A stretch of DNA of 64,000 bases from JAGWRI01 sp963728785. Its GTDB lineage: Bacteria; Gemmatimonadota; Gemmatimonadetes; Gemmatimonadales; Gemmatimonadaceae. The stretch covers positions 1,054,001 through 1,118,000 of the forward strand of contig CAVSKV010000002.1 in the NCBI GenBank assembly GCA_963728785.1. Reading direction: 5' to 3'. Both the position numbers and the translations under genes were made by a program. This document shows, in pieces, positions 42,227-51,240 of the stretch. Every line of letters starts with the position of its first letter. The first letter of the stretch is position 1. Under the pieces are notes generated by a model. The model saw only the letters and a program-made list of their open reading frames with translations. It was not told the origin of the DNA and searched no databases.

Positions 42227-42781
42227 CTATTCGGCGAGCCCGGCCACGCCGCGCTCCATCATCGCCAGCGTTTCGTCGAGAATCGCGTGTCCGTGGTCGC
42301 GGGCATACCAGCGGCGGATTTCGCGGTAGCGGTCGTCACTGGAAAGTGCCCGGCCCGGACCCAGTACCCAGGCCTGTAACTCGACGGGGCGCGGCCCCCA
42401 CCAGCCCAACTCCCTCAGCGCCGGGTCGAGCAGCATTACTACGGGGATGGACCGCGACTTGCCGGTCAGGTGCGCGTCCATGACATCGGGGTTGGCGTCG
42501 CGCCCCAGGAGGCGCAGATCGAGTCCGGGCGCATGCTCCACCAGCCGTTGCACCACCGGCACGATATTCACCGCGTCACCACACCAGTCCTCGCTCAGCG
42601 CCAGGAGGTGCCAGGGCCCGCCGAGTCGCGCCGCACGAGCCGAGTCTTCGTCGGACACCCGGGCGTGCTCGTAGACCGCCCGCCACAGATCGGCGTTCTT
42701 CTGCGCCATGGGCAGCCAGGACTCGAATGTCGGCGCCGATTCCCAGCGCCCTGTGTCCAGTTCGAATGTCGCTGAAAGCAT
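42227..42781 (-). CDS. Thioredoxin-family protein with single active-site Cys
   Basis: 184 residues from ATG 42781, chosen because GAGG lies 6 bases upstream; a start at 42847 would add a poor N-terminus. The thioredoxin-like core is seen in LLALSEDWCGDAVNIVPVVQRLVE, where the usual CxxC is WCGDA with only the first Cys. SIPVVMLLD supplies the cis-Pro region. This one-Cys pattern matches uncharacterised thioredoxin-like proteins in soil bacteria; a role in thiol redox is possible but a disulfide reductase reaction would need a second Cys. Confidence 0.82.
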   Translation of the reverse strand: MLSATFELDTGRWESAPTFESWLPMAQKNADLWRAVYEHARVSDEDSARAARLGGPWHLLALSEDWCGDAVNIVPVVQRLVEHAPGLDLRLLGRDANPDVMDAHLTGKSRSIPVVMLLDPALRELGWWGPRPVELQAWVLGPGRALSSDDRYREIRRWYARDHGHAILDETLAMMERGVAGLAE

Positions 42782-42896
42782 CGGAACCTCGATAACCTTG
42801 CTCGGGCAAGTGCATCCCCGCCATCTTCTATTTAGCAACGTGTGCAAGCCGCGTCAGTCGGCGGCTCCCTCGCTTCAACCTAGAGTTCGAATCGCC

Positions 42897-43859
42897 GTGC
42901 ATCCGTTCACCTACCATCGCGCCCTGTCCCGCGACGATGCCACCGCGCAGTTGGCACAGGAGGGGTCGTCGCCAATGGGCGGCGGCACCGACCTGCTGGT
43001 GGCGATCGAGGAGGGCCTGGCGGCGCCGGCATGTGTGGTGGATCTGCGCTCCGTGCGGGGCGCCGATGCGGTCACCGTCGAGCCCGACGGCTCGCTGCGC
43101 ATCGGGGGCGCGGCGCGCGTGCACGACGTGGCGCGTCACGCGAAGGTGCGGGAGCGTTGGCCAGCGCTTGCCGAGGCGTGCGAGAGCGTGGGTACACCCG
43201 CCCTGCGGCACATGGGCACGATGGGCGGCAATCTGTGCCAGCGCCCGCGGTGCTGGTACTTCCGGCGCGGCGTTTCATGCTTCAAGAGGGGCGGAGACAG
43301 CTGTCCCGCAGTTGACGGCGAAAACCAGTACCTCGCGATCGTGAACGGCGGCCCGTGTCACGCCGTGCATCCGAGCGACCCGGCGGTGGTGCTCACGGCG
43401 TTGGACGCTACCATCGAAATCACGGGTGCCGGCGTCGTACGGTCGGTGCCGATCGCCGAGTTGTTCGTGGGGCCCGGCGGGCCCGTGGACCGGGAGACGG
43501 TGGTTGAGCAGGGCGAATTCGTGAGCGCCATCGTGTTGAACGCCGGGTCTGGGGGCGGCATACAGCGCTACCACAAACTCATGCAGCGCGAGGCGTGGGA
43601 CTTCGCGCTGGTGAGCATCGCCGCGGTGCGGCGCGAATCGGGCGTCGTCCGCATCGCGATGGGTGGCGTGGCCTCGGCGCCCTGGCGCGTGAATCCCTCC
43701 GTGGAGGAGGACGTGGCCTCGGGCGGACTGGACGACGATTCGATCGCATCGCTGGCCGACCGCGCCCTGTACGACGTCGCCCCGCTCTCGAAGAACGGCT
43801 ACAAGGTGGAGCTGGCGGGCGCCCTGCTTCGCCAGACGATGCGCGAACTCGCCCTCTGA
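42897..43859 (+). CDS. FAD-binding subunit of the molybdenum hydroxylase, with Cys-rich insert (PaoB-like)
   Basis: 320 residues from GTG 42897. The FAD domain shows PMGGGTDLLVAIEEG (residues 27-40), TMGGNLCQRPRCWYFRR and HPSDPAVVLTALD, then the CO dehydrogenase flavoprotein C-terminal domain from about residue 215. Between the FAD motifs lie Cys114, Cys119, Cys128, Cys136 and Cys154. A Cys-rich insert of this type in PaoB of the E. coli aldehyde oxidoreductase binds an additional 4Fe-4S cluster, and the same is likely here. The gene is separated from the other two subunits by four unrelated genes. Confidence 0.9.
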   Translation: MHPFTYHRALSRDDATAQLAQEGSSPMGGGTDLLVAIEEGLAAPACVVDLRSVRGADAVTVEPDGSLRIGGAARVHDVARHAKVRERWPALAEACESVGTPALRHMGTMGGNLCQRPRCWYFRRGVSCFKRGGDSCPAVDGENQYLAIVNGGPCHAVHPSDPAVVLTALDATIEITGAGVVRSVPIAELFVGPGGPVDRETVVEQGEFVSAIVLNAGSGGGIQRYHKLMQREAWDFALVSIAAVRRESGVVRIAMGGVASAPWRVNPSVEEDVASGGLDDDSIASLADRALYDVAPLSKNGYKVELAGALLRQTMRELAL

Positions 43860-43890
43860 ACCCCGGCCGCTCGTCGCCGCTCTCCCGAAC

Positions 43891-44424
43891 ATGCCTTACG
43901 ACTCGCCGCCGCCTGCCGCTCACCTCGTGGACGTGCGCTGGGGTCTCGCCTACTCCTTGCGACGTGTAGTCACGGGGATCGGACGCGACGTGTCGAACCC
44001 GATTCTGGTGCGCGACCTGGCCGCCTCACGCTCGCACGCCGAAGTGCGGCGAACGGGCGACGCGTACGTGTTGCACGCCATCGGCACGGCCGAGACCAGG
44101 GTGAATGGCGTCGTGGTCACCGGCCCGAGGGTTCTGGCCGAAGGGGACGTGGTGGAGATCGCATACACCCGGCTGCGATTCACGCGGAATCCGGCCGCGG
44201 GCGACGTGGTCCCAGCGCCAGAACACATAGCCGTGGACCCCGACTTTGCCAGACAGACGACGGAGGTCCGGGATATGATGTCGCCGGAGAAGCTCCAGCA
44301 GGTGCGCCGGCGACTGATGCGGCCCGTGGAACTGCGGTGGCGGATATTGGTGGCCGGCGTGCTGGCGGCGGCGGTGGCGCTGGCATTGCTGATTTGGGTG
44401 GTGATTCACCTATTGTCGGGGTGA
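43891..44424 (+). CDS. FHA-domain protein with C-terminal membrane anchor
   Basis: 177 residues. The forkhead-associated fold has GRDVSNPILVRDLAASRSHAEVRR (phosphothreonine-binding GR...SRxH pattern), followed by NGVVV and LAEGDVVEIAYTRLRF. A C-terminal helix (LVAGVLAAAVALALLIWVVIHLL) anchors it, with the FHA domain in the cytoplasm. It should bind phosphothreonine proteins, and so act downstream of a Ser/Thr kinase; none is encoded in the window. It lies 30 bp after the FAD subunit and 235 bp before the SUF operon. Confidence 0.85.
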   Translation: MPYDSPPPAAHLVDVRWGLAYSLRRVVTGIGRDVSNPILVRDLAASRSHAEVRRTGDAYVLHAIGTAETRVNGVVVTGPRVLAEGDVVEIAYTRLRFTRNPAAGDVVPAPEHIAVDPDFARQTTEVRDMMSPEKLQQVRRRLMRPVELRWRILVAGVLAAAVALALLIWVVIHLLSG

Positions 44425-44468
44425 AGGCGGGCGCGGCAGGCGGGGGGCATTCCGCCGCCATGGGAGAT

Positions 44469-44482
44469 ATCACAGATGTGAT
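44469..44482. promoter_or_regulatory. Short palindrome upstream of the SUF operon
   Basis: ATCACA at 44469-44474 and TGTGAT at 44477-44482 form a 6-bp inverted repeat with a 2-bp spacer, about 180 bp before sufB. A weak promoter (TTTCAC 44499-44504, TAATTT 44522-44527, spacer 17) lies just downstream. It could be an operator for a redox or iron regulator, or belong to the end of the FHA gene; no known consensus matches. Confidence 0.35.
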
Positions 44483-44659
44483 GTTCTCAGGGGCTCGCTT
44501 TCACCGATGCCAATAACCGACTAATTTTGTCTGCATAGGAATGTCGCAACGAATGCGTATGTTTCGGAGACGCGAGCCGGCGGGCGAGCCCGTGCGCCGG
44601 TAACGACTCAACGTATTTCGATACAACGGCTTGCGCACGGTATTGGCATCGGAGTGAGT

Positions 44660-46093
44660 ATGAGTTCGTCCATCGATTCCCTGGTCGGCAAGGAATACCT
44701 GTACGGCTTCGTCACTGACGTCCAGGCGGACACGATTCCGCCTGGACTGAGCGAAGACGTCGTCCGCCTGATTTCGCAGAAGAAGCACGAGCCGGAGTTC
44801 ATGCTCAACTGGCGCCTCAAGGCGTTCAGTCGCTGGCAGACGATGCAGGAGCCGCACTGGCCGAATGTCCATTACGAGCCCATCGACTATCAGAAGACGA
44901 GCTATTACTCGGCGCCCAGATCGGTGAAGCCCAAGCAGTCGCTCGACGAGGTGGATCCGGAACTGCTCAAGGCCTACGAGAAGCTCGGCATACCGCTGCA
45001 GGAGCAGAAGCTGCTGGCGGGCGTGGCGGTGGACGCGATCTTCGACTCGGTATCGGTGGGCACGACGATGCGCGAGCAGCTGGCCGAACACGGGATCATC
45101 TTCTGCTCGCTGGGCGATGCGGTCCAGAGTCATCCGGAGCTGGTGGAGAAGTACCTGGGATCCGTAGTGCCCTACAGCGACAATTTCTTCGCGGCGCTCA
45201 ACGCGGCGGTGTTCTCCGACGGGTCGTTCGTCTACGTGCCCAAGGGGGTACGCTGCCCGATCGAGCTGTCGACGTACTTCCGCATCAATGCGGCCGACAC
45301 CGGCCAGTTCGAGCGCACGCTGATCGTGGCCGACGAGGGGGCATACGTGAGCTACCTCGAGGGGTGCACGGCCCCCAAGCGGAGTACCAACCAGCTCCAT
45401 GCGGCGGTGGTGGAACTGGTGGCGCTCAAGGGTGCGACGATCAAGTACTCGACGGTGCAGAACTGGTACGCCGGCGACAAGGAAGGCAAGGGCGGCATCT
45501 ATAACTTCGTCACCAAGCGGGGCAAGGCGTTCGAGAACGCCAAGATCTCGTGGACGCAGGTGGAGACCGGCTCGGCCATCACGTGGAAGTATCCGAGCGT
45601 CATCCTGCAGGGCGACAATTCGGTGGGCGAATTCTACTCCGTGGCCGTGGTGAACAACTACCAGCAGGCCGACACCGGCACCAAGATGCTGCACCTGGGC
45701 AAGAACACGAAGAGCAACATCGTGTCCAAGGGGATCAGCGCCGGGCACGGGAACAACTCATACCGCGGCCGCGTGTACGTAGCGCCCAAGGCGACCGGGG
45801 CGCGCAATTACACGCAGTGCGACTCCATGCTCGTCGGCAACAACTGCGGCGCGCACACCTTCCCGTACATCGAAGTGAGGAACAACACCGCCCAGGTGGA
45901 ACACGAGGCGAGCACGTCGAAGATCGGGGAGGATCAGATCTTCTATCTGAAGCAGCGGGGCCTCAGCGGCGAGCAGGCGGTGAGCATGATCGTGAGCGGC
46001 TTCTGTAAGGAAGTTTTCAAGGAACTCCCGATGGAGTTCGCATTGGAAGCGCAGCAGTTGCTCGGGATCACGTTGGAAGGAAGTGTCGGGTAG
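44660..46093 (+). CDS. sufB: Fe-S cluster assembly scaffold subunit SufB
   Basis: 477 residues from ATG 44660, which has GGAG 5 bases upstream; the GTG at 44654 would overlap that ribosome-binding site. The sequence is typical SufB: EPEFMLNWRLKAF, VPKGVRCPIELSTYFRIN, YLEGCTAP, GHGNNSYRGRVY, and the C-terminal EHEASTSKIGEDQIFYLKQRGL. SufB forms the SufBC2D scaffold complex on which clusters are built. It is the first gene of the operon sufB-sufC-sufD-sufU-Rieske-sufS. A repeat-containing gap of 91 bp separates it from sufC. Confidence 0.96.
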   Translation: MSSSIDSLVGKEYLYGFVTDVQADTIPPGLSEDVVRLISQKKHEPEFMLNWRLKAFSRWQTMQEPHWPNVHYEPIDYQKTSYYSAPRSVKPKQSLDEVDPELLKAYEKLGIPLQEQKLLAGVAVDAIFDSVSVGTTMREQLAEHGIIFCSLGDAVQSHPELVEKYLGSVVPYSDNFFAALNAAVFSDGSFVYVPKGVRCPIELSTYFRINAADTGQFERTLIVADEGAYVSYLEGCTAPKRSTNQLHAAVVELVALKGATIKYSTVQNWYAGDKEGKGGIYNFVTKRGKAFENAKISWTQVETGSAITWKYPSVILQGDNSVGEFYSVAVVNNYQQADTGTKMLHLGKNTKSNIVSKGISAGHGNNSYRGRVYVAPKATGARNYTQCDSMLVGNNCGAHTFPYIEVRNNTAQVEHEASTSKIGEDQIFYLKQRGLSGEQAVSMIVSGFCKEVFKELPMEFALEAQQLLGITLEGSVG

Positions 46094-46102
46094 TGCGAGA
46101 GT

Positions 46103-46162
46103 AGGACGGAAAGACGGTAGGACGGTAGGACCGGTGACTACGGCACGCCGTTCCCGTCCTAC
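46103..46162. repeat. 8-bp tandem repeats and hairpin between sufB and sufC
   Basis: Four 8-base units run from 46103 to 46134: AGGACGGA, AAGACGGT, AGGACGGT, AGGACCGG. GTAGGACGG at 46117-46125 can pair with CCGTCCTAC at 46154-46162, giving a 9-bp stem with a 28-base loop. The structure begins 9 bp past the sufB stop. It could stabilise or attenuate the message between sufB and sufC. Confidence 0.6.
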
Positions 46163-46184
46163 AATTCTTCAGCCAATAGAAACC

Positions 46185-46945
<761 letters not shown>

Positions 46946-46949
<4 letters not shown>

Positions 46950-48259
46950 CCCACGCGGTTGAGTATGTGGAGCAGTTCCGGATTTTCGCGGCGAACGGCG
47001 GGGGCGAGGCGCCCGAGTGGGTGCGTGCACTGCGCAGTTCGGCGCTCGAGCGCTTCGTGCAGCTCGGCTTCCCGACCACCAAGAACGAGGACTGGCACTT
47101 CACCAGCGTCGCGCCGATCTCCGAGCGGCAGTTCGTCCCGCTCACGGCGGTGAGCGGGGACGTGCGACGCACCGACCTCGAGCCATATCTCTTTTCGGAT
47201 ACCGACGACTGGCATCTGGCGGTGTTCGTGAACGGCCGGTTCGCGCCCGAGCTCTCGCACCTGGAGAATCTGCCCGATGGCGTACGGGCGCTGCCGCTGG
47301 CGCGCGCCTGGGCGGAGGCGCCGAAGCTGGCCCAGCACGTGGGTAGCGTGGCGCCGTTCGACGCCCAGACATTCACGGCGCTCAACACCGCGTTCCTGAA
47401 CGATGGCGCCGTGGTGCACGTGGCCCGCGACTGCGTGGTCGAGCATCCGATCCACCTGCTGTTCGTCACCGACCGGCACGCCGCCAACGGCGTGTCGTAT
47501 CCCCGCAACCTGATCGTCGCCGGGCCGCACTCCAGGGCTACGGTAATCGAGAGCTATGTGGGGCTGGGCGACGCCGTGTACTTCACCAATTCGGTGAGCG
47601 AGGTCATGCTCGGGGCCGGCGCCACGCTCACCCATTCCAAGCTGCAGCGCGAATCGACGCGGGCATATCACGTCGGCACCATCGAGACCCGGCAGGAGCG
47701 CGACAGCCACTACGTGTCGTTCTCGCTGGCCATCGGCGGCGCGTTGGCGCGCACCAACATCGGCACGCTCCTCGACGGCGAGGGGGGCGGCGCGACGCTC
47801 AACGGGCTCTACATGCTCGATGGCGCCCAGCACTCCGACCACCAGACCCGCATCGAGCACGCGCAGCCCAACTGCTACAGCCGCGAGTTGTACAAGGGAG
47901 TCCTGGACGGCGAGTCGCACGGCGTGTTCAACGGCAAGGTGTACGTCCACCCGATCGCCCAGAAGACCGACGGCAAGCAGACCAACAACACGCTGCTGCT
48001 ATCGGAGCGGGCGCAGATCGACACCAAGCCGCAACTCGAGATCTTTGCCGACGACGTCAAGTGCACTCACGGTGCTACCGTCGGCCGGCTGGACGAGGTC
48101 TCGCTGTTCTATATGAAGAGCCGTGGCATCGGTGCCGAAGAGGCGCGGAGGCTGCTCACGTACGCCTTCGCGGCCGATGTGCTGGAGACGATCGAGAACG
48201 ACGCCGTGCGGGAAGGGCTCGAAGCGATGACGATGGCTAGGTTTACCGGAGTCGTGTAG
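46946..48259 (+). CDS. sufD: Fe-S cluster assembly scaffold subunit SufD
   Basis: 437 residues from GTG 46946 (GTGA overlap with sufC; AGGAG a few bases upstream). FPTTKNEDWHFTSVAPI at the N-terminus, ARTNIGTLLDGEGGGATLNGLYMLDG in the middle, and CTHGATVGRLDEVSLFYMKSRGIGAEEARRLLTYAFA at the end are diagnostic of SufD. The conserved Cys-His near residue 373 is thought to take part in cluster assembly at the SufB-SufD interface. About 105 bp of non-coding DNA with short CAG/CTTCAG-type repeats precedes sufU. Confidence 0.95.
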
Positions 48260-48364
48260 TTGGACTGATTACTGGCAACTGCGAACAGAAGGCTCCAGAC
48301 TTCAGTGTGCAGCTCACAGTCTTCAGATCCAGGCACCCGCGCCACTTCGCAGCATGAAGTCTCG

Positions 48365-48826
48365 ATGACCCTCGACTCGCTGTATCAGGAAATCATCCTC
48401 GACCACAACCGCAAGCCGCGGAACTTCCGCGTCATGCCGGATGCGAATCGCCGGGTCGAGGGCAACAATCCGCTGTGCGGCGATCAAGTGACGCTCTGGC
48501 TCAGGGTCGACGGCGACCACGTGGTGGACGCGAGCTTTCAGGGACTCGGCTGCGCCATCTCCAAGGCATCGGCCTCCATGATGACCGCCGCCGTGAAGGG
48601 TAAGACCGTCGCCGAAGCGAAGGCCCTCGCCGAACGGATGCACGAAATGCTGACCGGGAAGCTGGATGTCGAGAAGGAGCGCGAATCGCTGGGCTCGCTG
48701 GCCGCGCTGAGCGGCGTGTCGAAGTTTCCCCAGCGGGTGAAATGCGCCAGCATGGCGTGGCACGCGCTGGAATCGGCGCTCGATGCGGCGAACGCGGCGG
48801 CAATCGTGCCGGACTCGCCGTCGTGA
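48365..48826 (+). CDS. sufU: SufU sulfur-relay/scaffold protein
   Basis: 153 residues from ATG 48365. SLYQEIILDHNRKPRNF, NPLCGDQ (Cys38, Asp40), GLGCAISKASASMM (Cys63) and RVKCASMAW (Cys127) give the zinc/sulfur ligands of SufU. The 20-residue insert between Cys63 and Cys127 (about 98-118) distinguishes SufU from IscU. SufU accepts persulfide sulfur from SufS and passes it to SufBCD. The stop overlaps the start of the Rieske gene by GTGA. Confidence 0.95.
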   Translation: MTLDSLYQEIILDHNRKPRNFRVMPDANRRVEGNNPLCGDQVTLWLRVDGDHVVDASFQGLGCAISKASASMMTAAVKGKTVAEAKALAERMHEMLTGKLDVEKERESLGSLAALSGVSKFPQRVKCASMAWHALESALDAANAAAIVPDSPS

Positions 48827-49167
48827 GCGACTTTCAGCCGGTGGCCAAGCTTGCCGATCTGCCCGAGGGCGGGCTGATGGCCGTGCAGAATTCCGCCGGC
48901 GAGGCCATCTGCCTGGCCAACGTAAAGGGTCAGGTGTCGGCCCTGGTGGACTGCTGCAGCCACGCCGAGTTCCCGCTGTCGGACGGCGTGATCCATGCCG
49001 ACGGCACGGTGGAGTGCGTATGGCACGGCGCGCGGTTCGACTGCGCCACGGGTGCGGCGTGCAAGGGCCCGGCCGTGGACGGTGTGGTGACCTATGCCGT
49101 GCGCGTCGAGGACGGGAAGATCCTGGTGGGACCCAAGCGGCGCATCGGCGCCGAGGTGGGCCGGTGA
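48823..49167 (+). CDS. Rieske-type ferredoxin within the SUF operon
   Basis: 114 residues from GTG 48823. The Rieske 2Fe-2S ligands are Cys45-Ser-His47 and Cys65-Val-Trp-His68 (DCCSHAEFPLSDG and CVWHGARFD), with the normal spacing for soluble Rieske ferredoxins of the NirD/BphF type. It overlaps both neighbours (GTGA at each end), so it is strongly coupled to sufU and sufS. A likely role is delivering electrons to cluster assembly or serving as first acceptor. Comparable Rieske genes lie in SUF operons of Actinobacteria. Confidence 0.92.
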   Translation: MSDFQPVAKLADLPEGGLMAVQNSAGEAICLANVKGQVSALVDCCSHAEFPLSDGVIHADGTVECVWHGARFDCATGAACKGPAVDGVVTYAVRVEDGKILVGPKRRIGAEVGR

Positions 49168-50408
49168 CCACACTCAAGGCCGTGGCGACGGCCCAGGCCG
49201 CGTTCGCCTCACGGCGAGCCGACTTTCCACTGCTCGTCAAGAATCCCGGGCTGCATTACCTGGACTCGGCAGCCACGGCGCAGAAGCCGGCCGTAGTGCT
49301 CGACGCGATTCGCGATTATTACGAGACCGACTACGCCAATCCGCACCGGGGGGCGTACGACCTGTCGGCGCGGTCCACCGAGCGGTACGACCGGGCGCGC
49401 CGGCGCGTGGCGAAGTTCATCGGCGTCGACGAAGCCGACACGCTGATCTTCACCCGGGGCACCACCGAATCGCTCAATCTCGTGGCGAGCGCGTGGGGAC
49501 GGGCGAACGTAAACGCCGGCGACGAGATCGTGATCACCGGCATGGAGCACCACGCGAACTTCGTGCCCTGGCAGCAGCTGGCGATCGAGAAGGGAGCCGT
49601 GCTGCGGATCTGCGAGTTGACCGACGATGGGCGGATCGATCTGACACAGCTGCGGGCGCTCGTGGGAGTGAAGACGCGGGTGGTGGCATTCAGCCACGTG
49701 TCGAACGCACTGGGTACCATCAATCCGGTGAAGGAGATCGCGTCGATCGCACGGTCGGCGGGAGCGGCGGTGGTGTGCGACGGGGCGCAGGCGGCTCCGC
49801 ATCTGGCGCTGAACATCGACGAACTTGGCGTGGATTTCTACGCCTTCAGCGGCCACAAGATGTGCGGCCCGATGGGCATTGGAGTGCTCGTGGGGCGACG
49901 CGAGATTCTGGAGGCGATGCCGCCGTATCAGATGGGCGGTGACATGATCGAGTTCGTGTACGACGAGCGCAGCACATGGAACGCGCTGCCGCACAAGTTC
50001 GAGGCCGGGACGCCGAACGTGGCCGGCGCGGTGGGACTGGCGGCTGCCTGCGAATATCTGGACGGGATCGGGATGGAGGCGGTTCGGGCGCACGAGCAGG
50101 CGCTCCTGCGGATGGCGCACGACCTGCTGAGTGAGATTCCGGGGGTGAAGATGTATGGACCGGCATCGGTGGCCGATCGGAGCGGCGTGGTGAGTTTCAC
50201 GCTCGAGGGGGTGCACCCACACGATCTGGCGACCGTCCTGGATCAGGACCGCGTGTGCGTGCGCGCCGGCCATCACTGTGCACAGCCGTTGATGCGCCGG
50301 TTGAAGGTGCCGGCGACGGCGAGGGCGAGTGTGTACGTCTACAGTGGGGTCGAGGACATTCTCGCGCTGGACCGAGGGGTGAAGCGAGCGGCACGCCTGT
50401 TCCGTTGA
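49164..50408 (+). CDS. sufS: Cysteine desulfurase SufS
   Basis: 414 residues from GTG 49164 (overlapping the Rieske stop). Class V aminotransferase fold with HYLDSAATAQKP, NPHRGAYDLS, GMEHHANFVPWQ, the PLP-binding Lys232 in FSGHKMCGP and the catalytic Cys372 in RAGHHCAQP. SufS removes sulfur from cysteine as a persulfide and hands it to SufU. Length and motifs are those of group II desulfurases. It is the last gene of the operon. Confidence 0.96.
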   Translation: MTTLKAVATAQAAFASRRADFPLLVKNPGLHYLDSAATAQKPAVVLDAIRDYYETDYANPHRGAYDLSARSTERYDRARRRVAKFIGVDEADTLIFTRGTTESLNLVASAWGRANVNAGDEIVITGMEHHANFVPWQQLAIEKGAVLRICELTDDGRIDLTQLRALVGVKTRVVAFSHVSNALGTINPVKEIASIARSAGAAVVCDGAQAAPHLALNIDELGVDFYAFSGHKMCGPMGIGVLVGRREILEAMPPYQMGGDMIEFVYDERSTWNALPHKFEAGTPNVAGAVGLAAACEYLDGIGMEAVRAHEQALLRMAHDLLSEIPGVKMYGPASVADRSGVVSFTLEGVHPHDLATVLDQDRVCVRAGHHCAQPLMRRLKVPATARASVYVYSGVEDILALDRGVKRAARLFR

Positions 50409-50547
50409 ACGCTACCGTGGACGGCCCGCAGCGCAGTGGCAGCCTACTGGGCCGATGCGAAGCCAGCGCTCGCGAGTGGCCCAGCGGCCAACTGCGCGTA
50501 TGGTGAGGGACTCCGATCAGGCGCCCGTTCCGTTGCCGGAGGCCGCG

Positions 50548-51228
50548 ATGGCGTCGGTAGGTCTGATAGCCAGAAGGGTGTATCGCATGGCGAGCCTCAC
50601 GGTGCGACGGGGCCCCGGGCCATTGTTGCTCGCCCGGCGCGCGATCCGGCACCACTCGGCCCTCCAGCGCACGTGGGAATTGGCGTCACTCATTGCGCTG
50701 GTACGCGCACGCGGCAGGCTGCGGACGGTGATCGAAATCGGCACGCATCGCGGGGGAACGCTTTACTGCTGGGCGGCCCTCGCCGAACCGAGCGCGCAAT
50801 TTGTAATCATCGACATTCCTGACGAGGCAGAAGGAATGGGATTTCGCGGAAGCGATGCCACGCGTTTCGCCCACGCGTTGAGGTCGACCCAGCACTTCAC
50901 CTGGGTGCGCCACCCTTCCCAGTCAGATGCGGCTGATGTTGAGGTGCGCCGAGCGCTCGGCGACCGTCGCGCCGACCTCCTGTGGATTGACGGCGACCAC
51001 GCATACGAATCGGTGAAGCGCGATTTCGAGCTGTATGCACCGCGCGTGCGCCCGGGCGGGTTGATCGCGTTTCACGACGTGCGGTACAATCCCGAGTACC
51101 CCGAGACCCGCGTGGATCTGCTCTGGACCTCCATCGCACCCTGTTACCGTCACTGGTCGTACGTCGAGCAGGACCAGCGTGGCGGCGTGGGGATGGGAAT
51201 CGGCGTCATCGAGTGGCCGGGCAACTGA
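50548..51228 (+). CDS. Class I SAM-dependent methyltransferase (CmcI-like/Methyltransf_24)
   Basis: 226 residues from ATG 50548, chosen for GGAGG at 50538-50542; earlier ATGs at 50455 and 50500 lack such a site. VIEIGTHRGGT is the SAM-binding first motif, FVIIDIP follows, and LLWIDGDHAYESVKRDFELYAPRVRPGGLIAFHDV matches the metal-dependent class typified by CmcI and Methyltransf_24. Targets are unknown; related genes act on sugars or secondary metabolites. The gene stands alone after sufS. Confidence 0.8.
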   Translation: MASVGLIARRVYRMASLTVRRGPGPLLLARRAIRHHSALQRTWELASLIALVRARGRLRTVIEIGTHRGGTLYCWAALAEPSAQFVIIDIPDEAEGMGFRGSDATRFAHALRSTQHFTWVRHPSQSDAADVEVRRALGDRRADLLWIDGDHAYESVKRDFELYAPRVRPGGLIAFHDVRYNPEYPETRVDLLWTSIAPCYRHWSYVEQDQRGGVGMGIGVIEWPGN

Positions 51229-51240
51229 GCGCGGCGGCCG

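Noticed and set aside
42885..42900. tRNA-like T-loop sequence (GAGTTCGAATCGC)
   Set aside because: No acceptor, D or anticodon stems can be formed around it; it is simply the leader of the FAD-subunit gene.
44654..44659. GTG start for sufB two codons earlier
   Set aside because: It would overlap the GGAG ribosome-binding site that fits ATG 44660.
44501..45748. 415-codon open frame on the minus strand
   Set aside because: It is the complement of sufB in a GC-rich genome; the plus-strand protein is unmistakable SufB and the minus product has no recognisable fold.
50455..50547. Longer N-terminus for the SAM methyltransferase
   Set aside because: The added residues are Arg/Pro-rich without a ribosome-binding site, while GGAGG lies exactly before ATG 50548.
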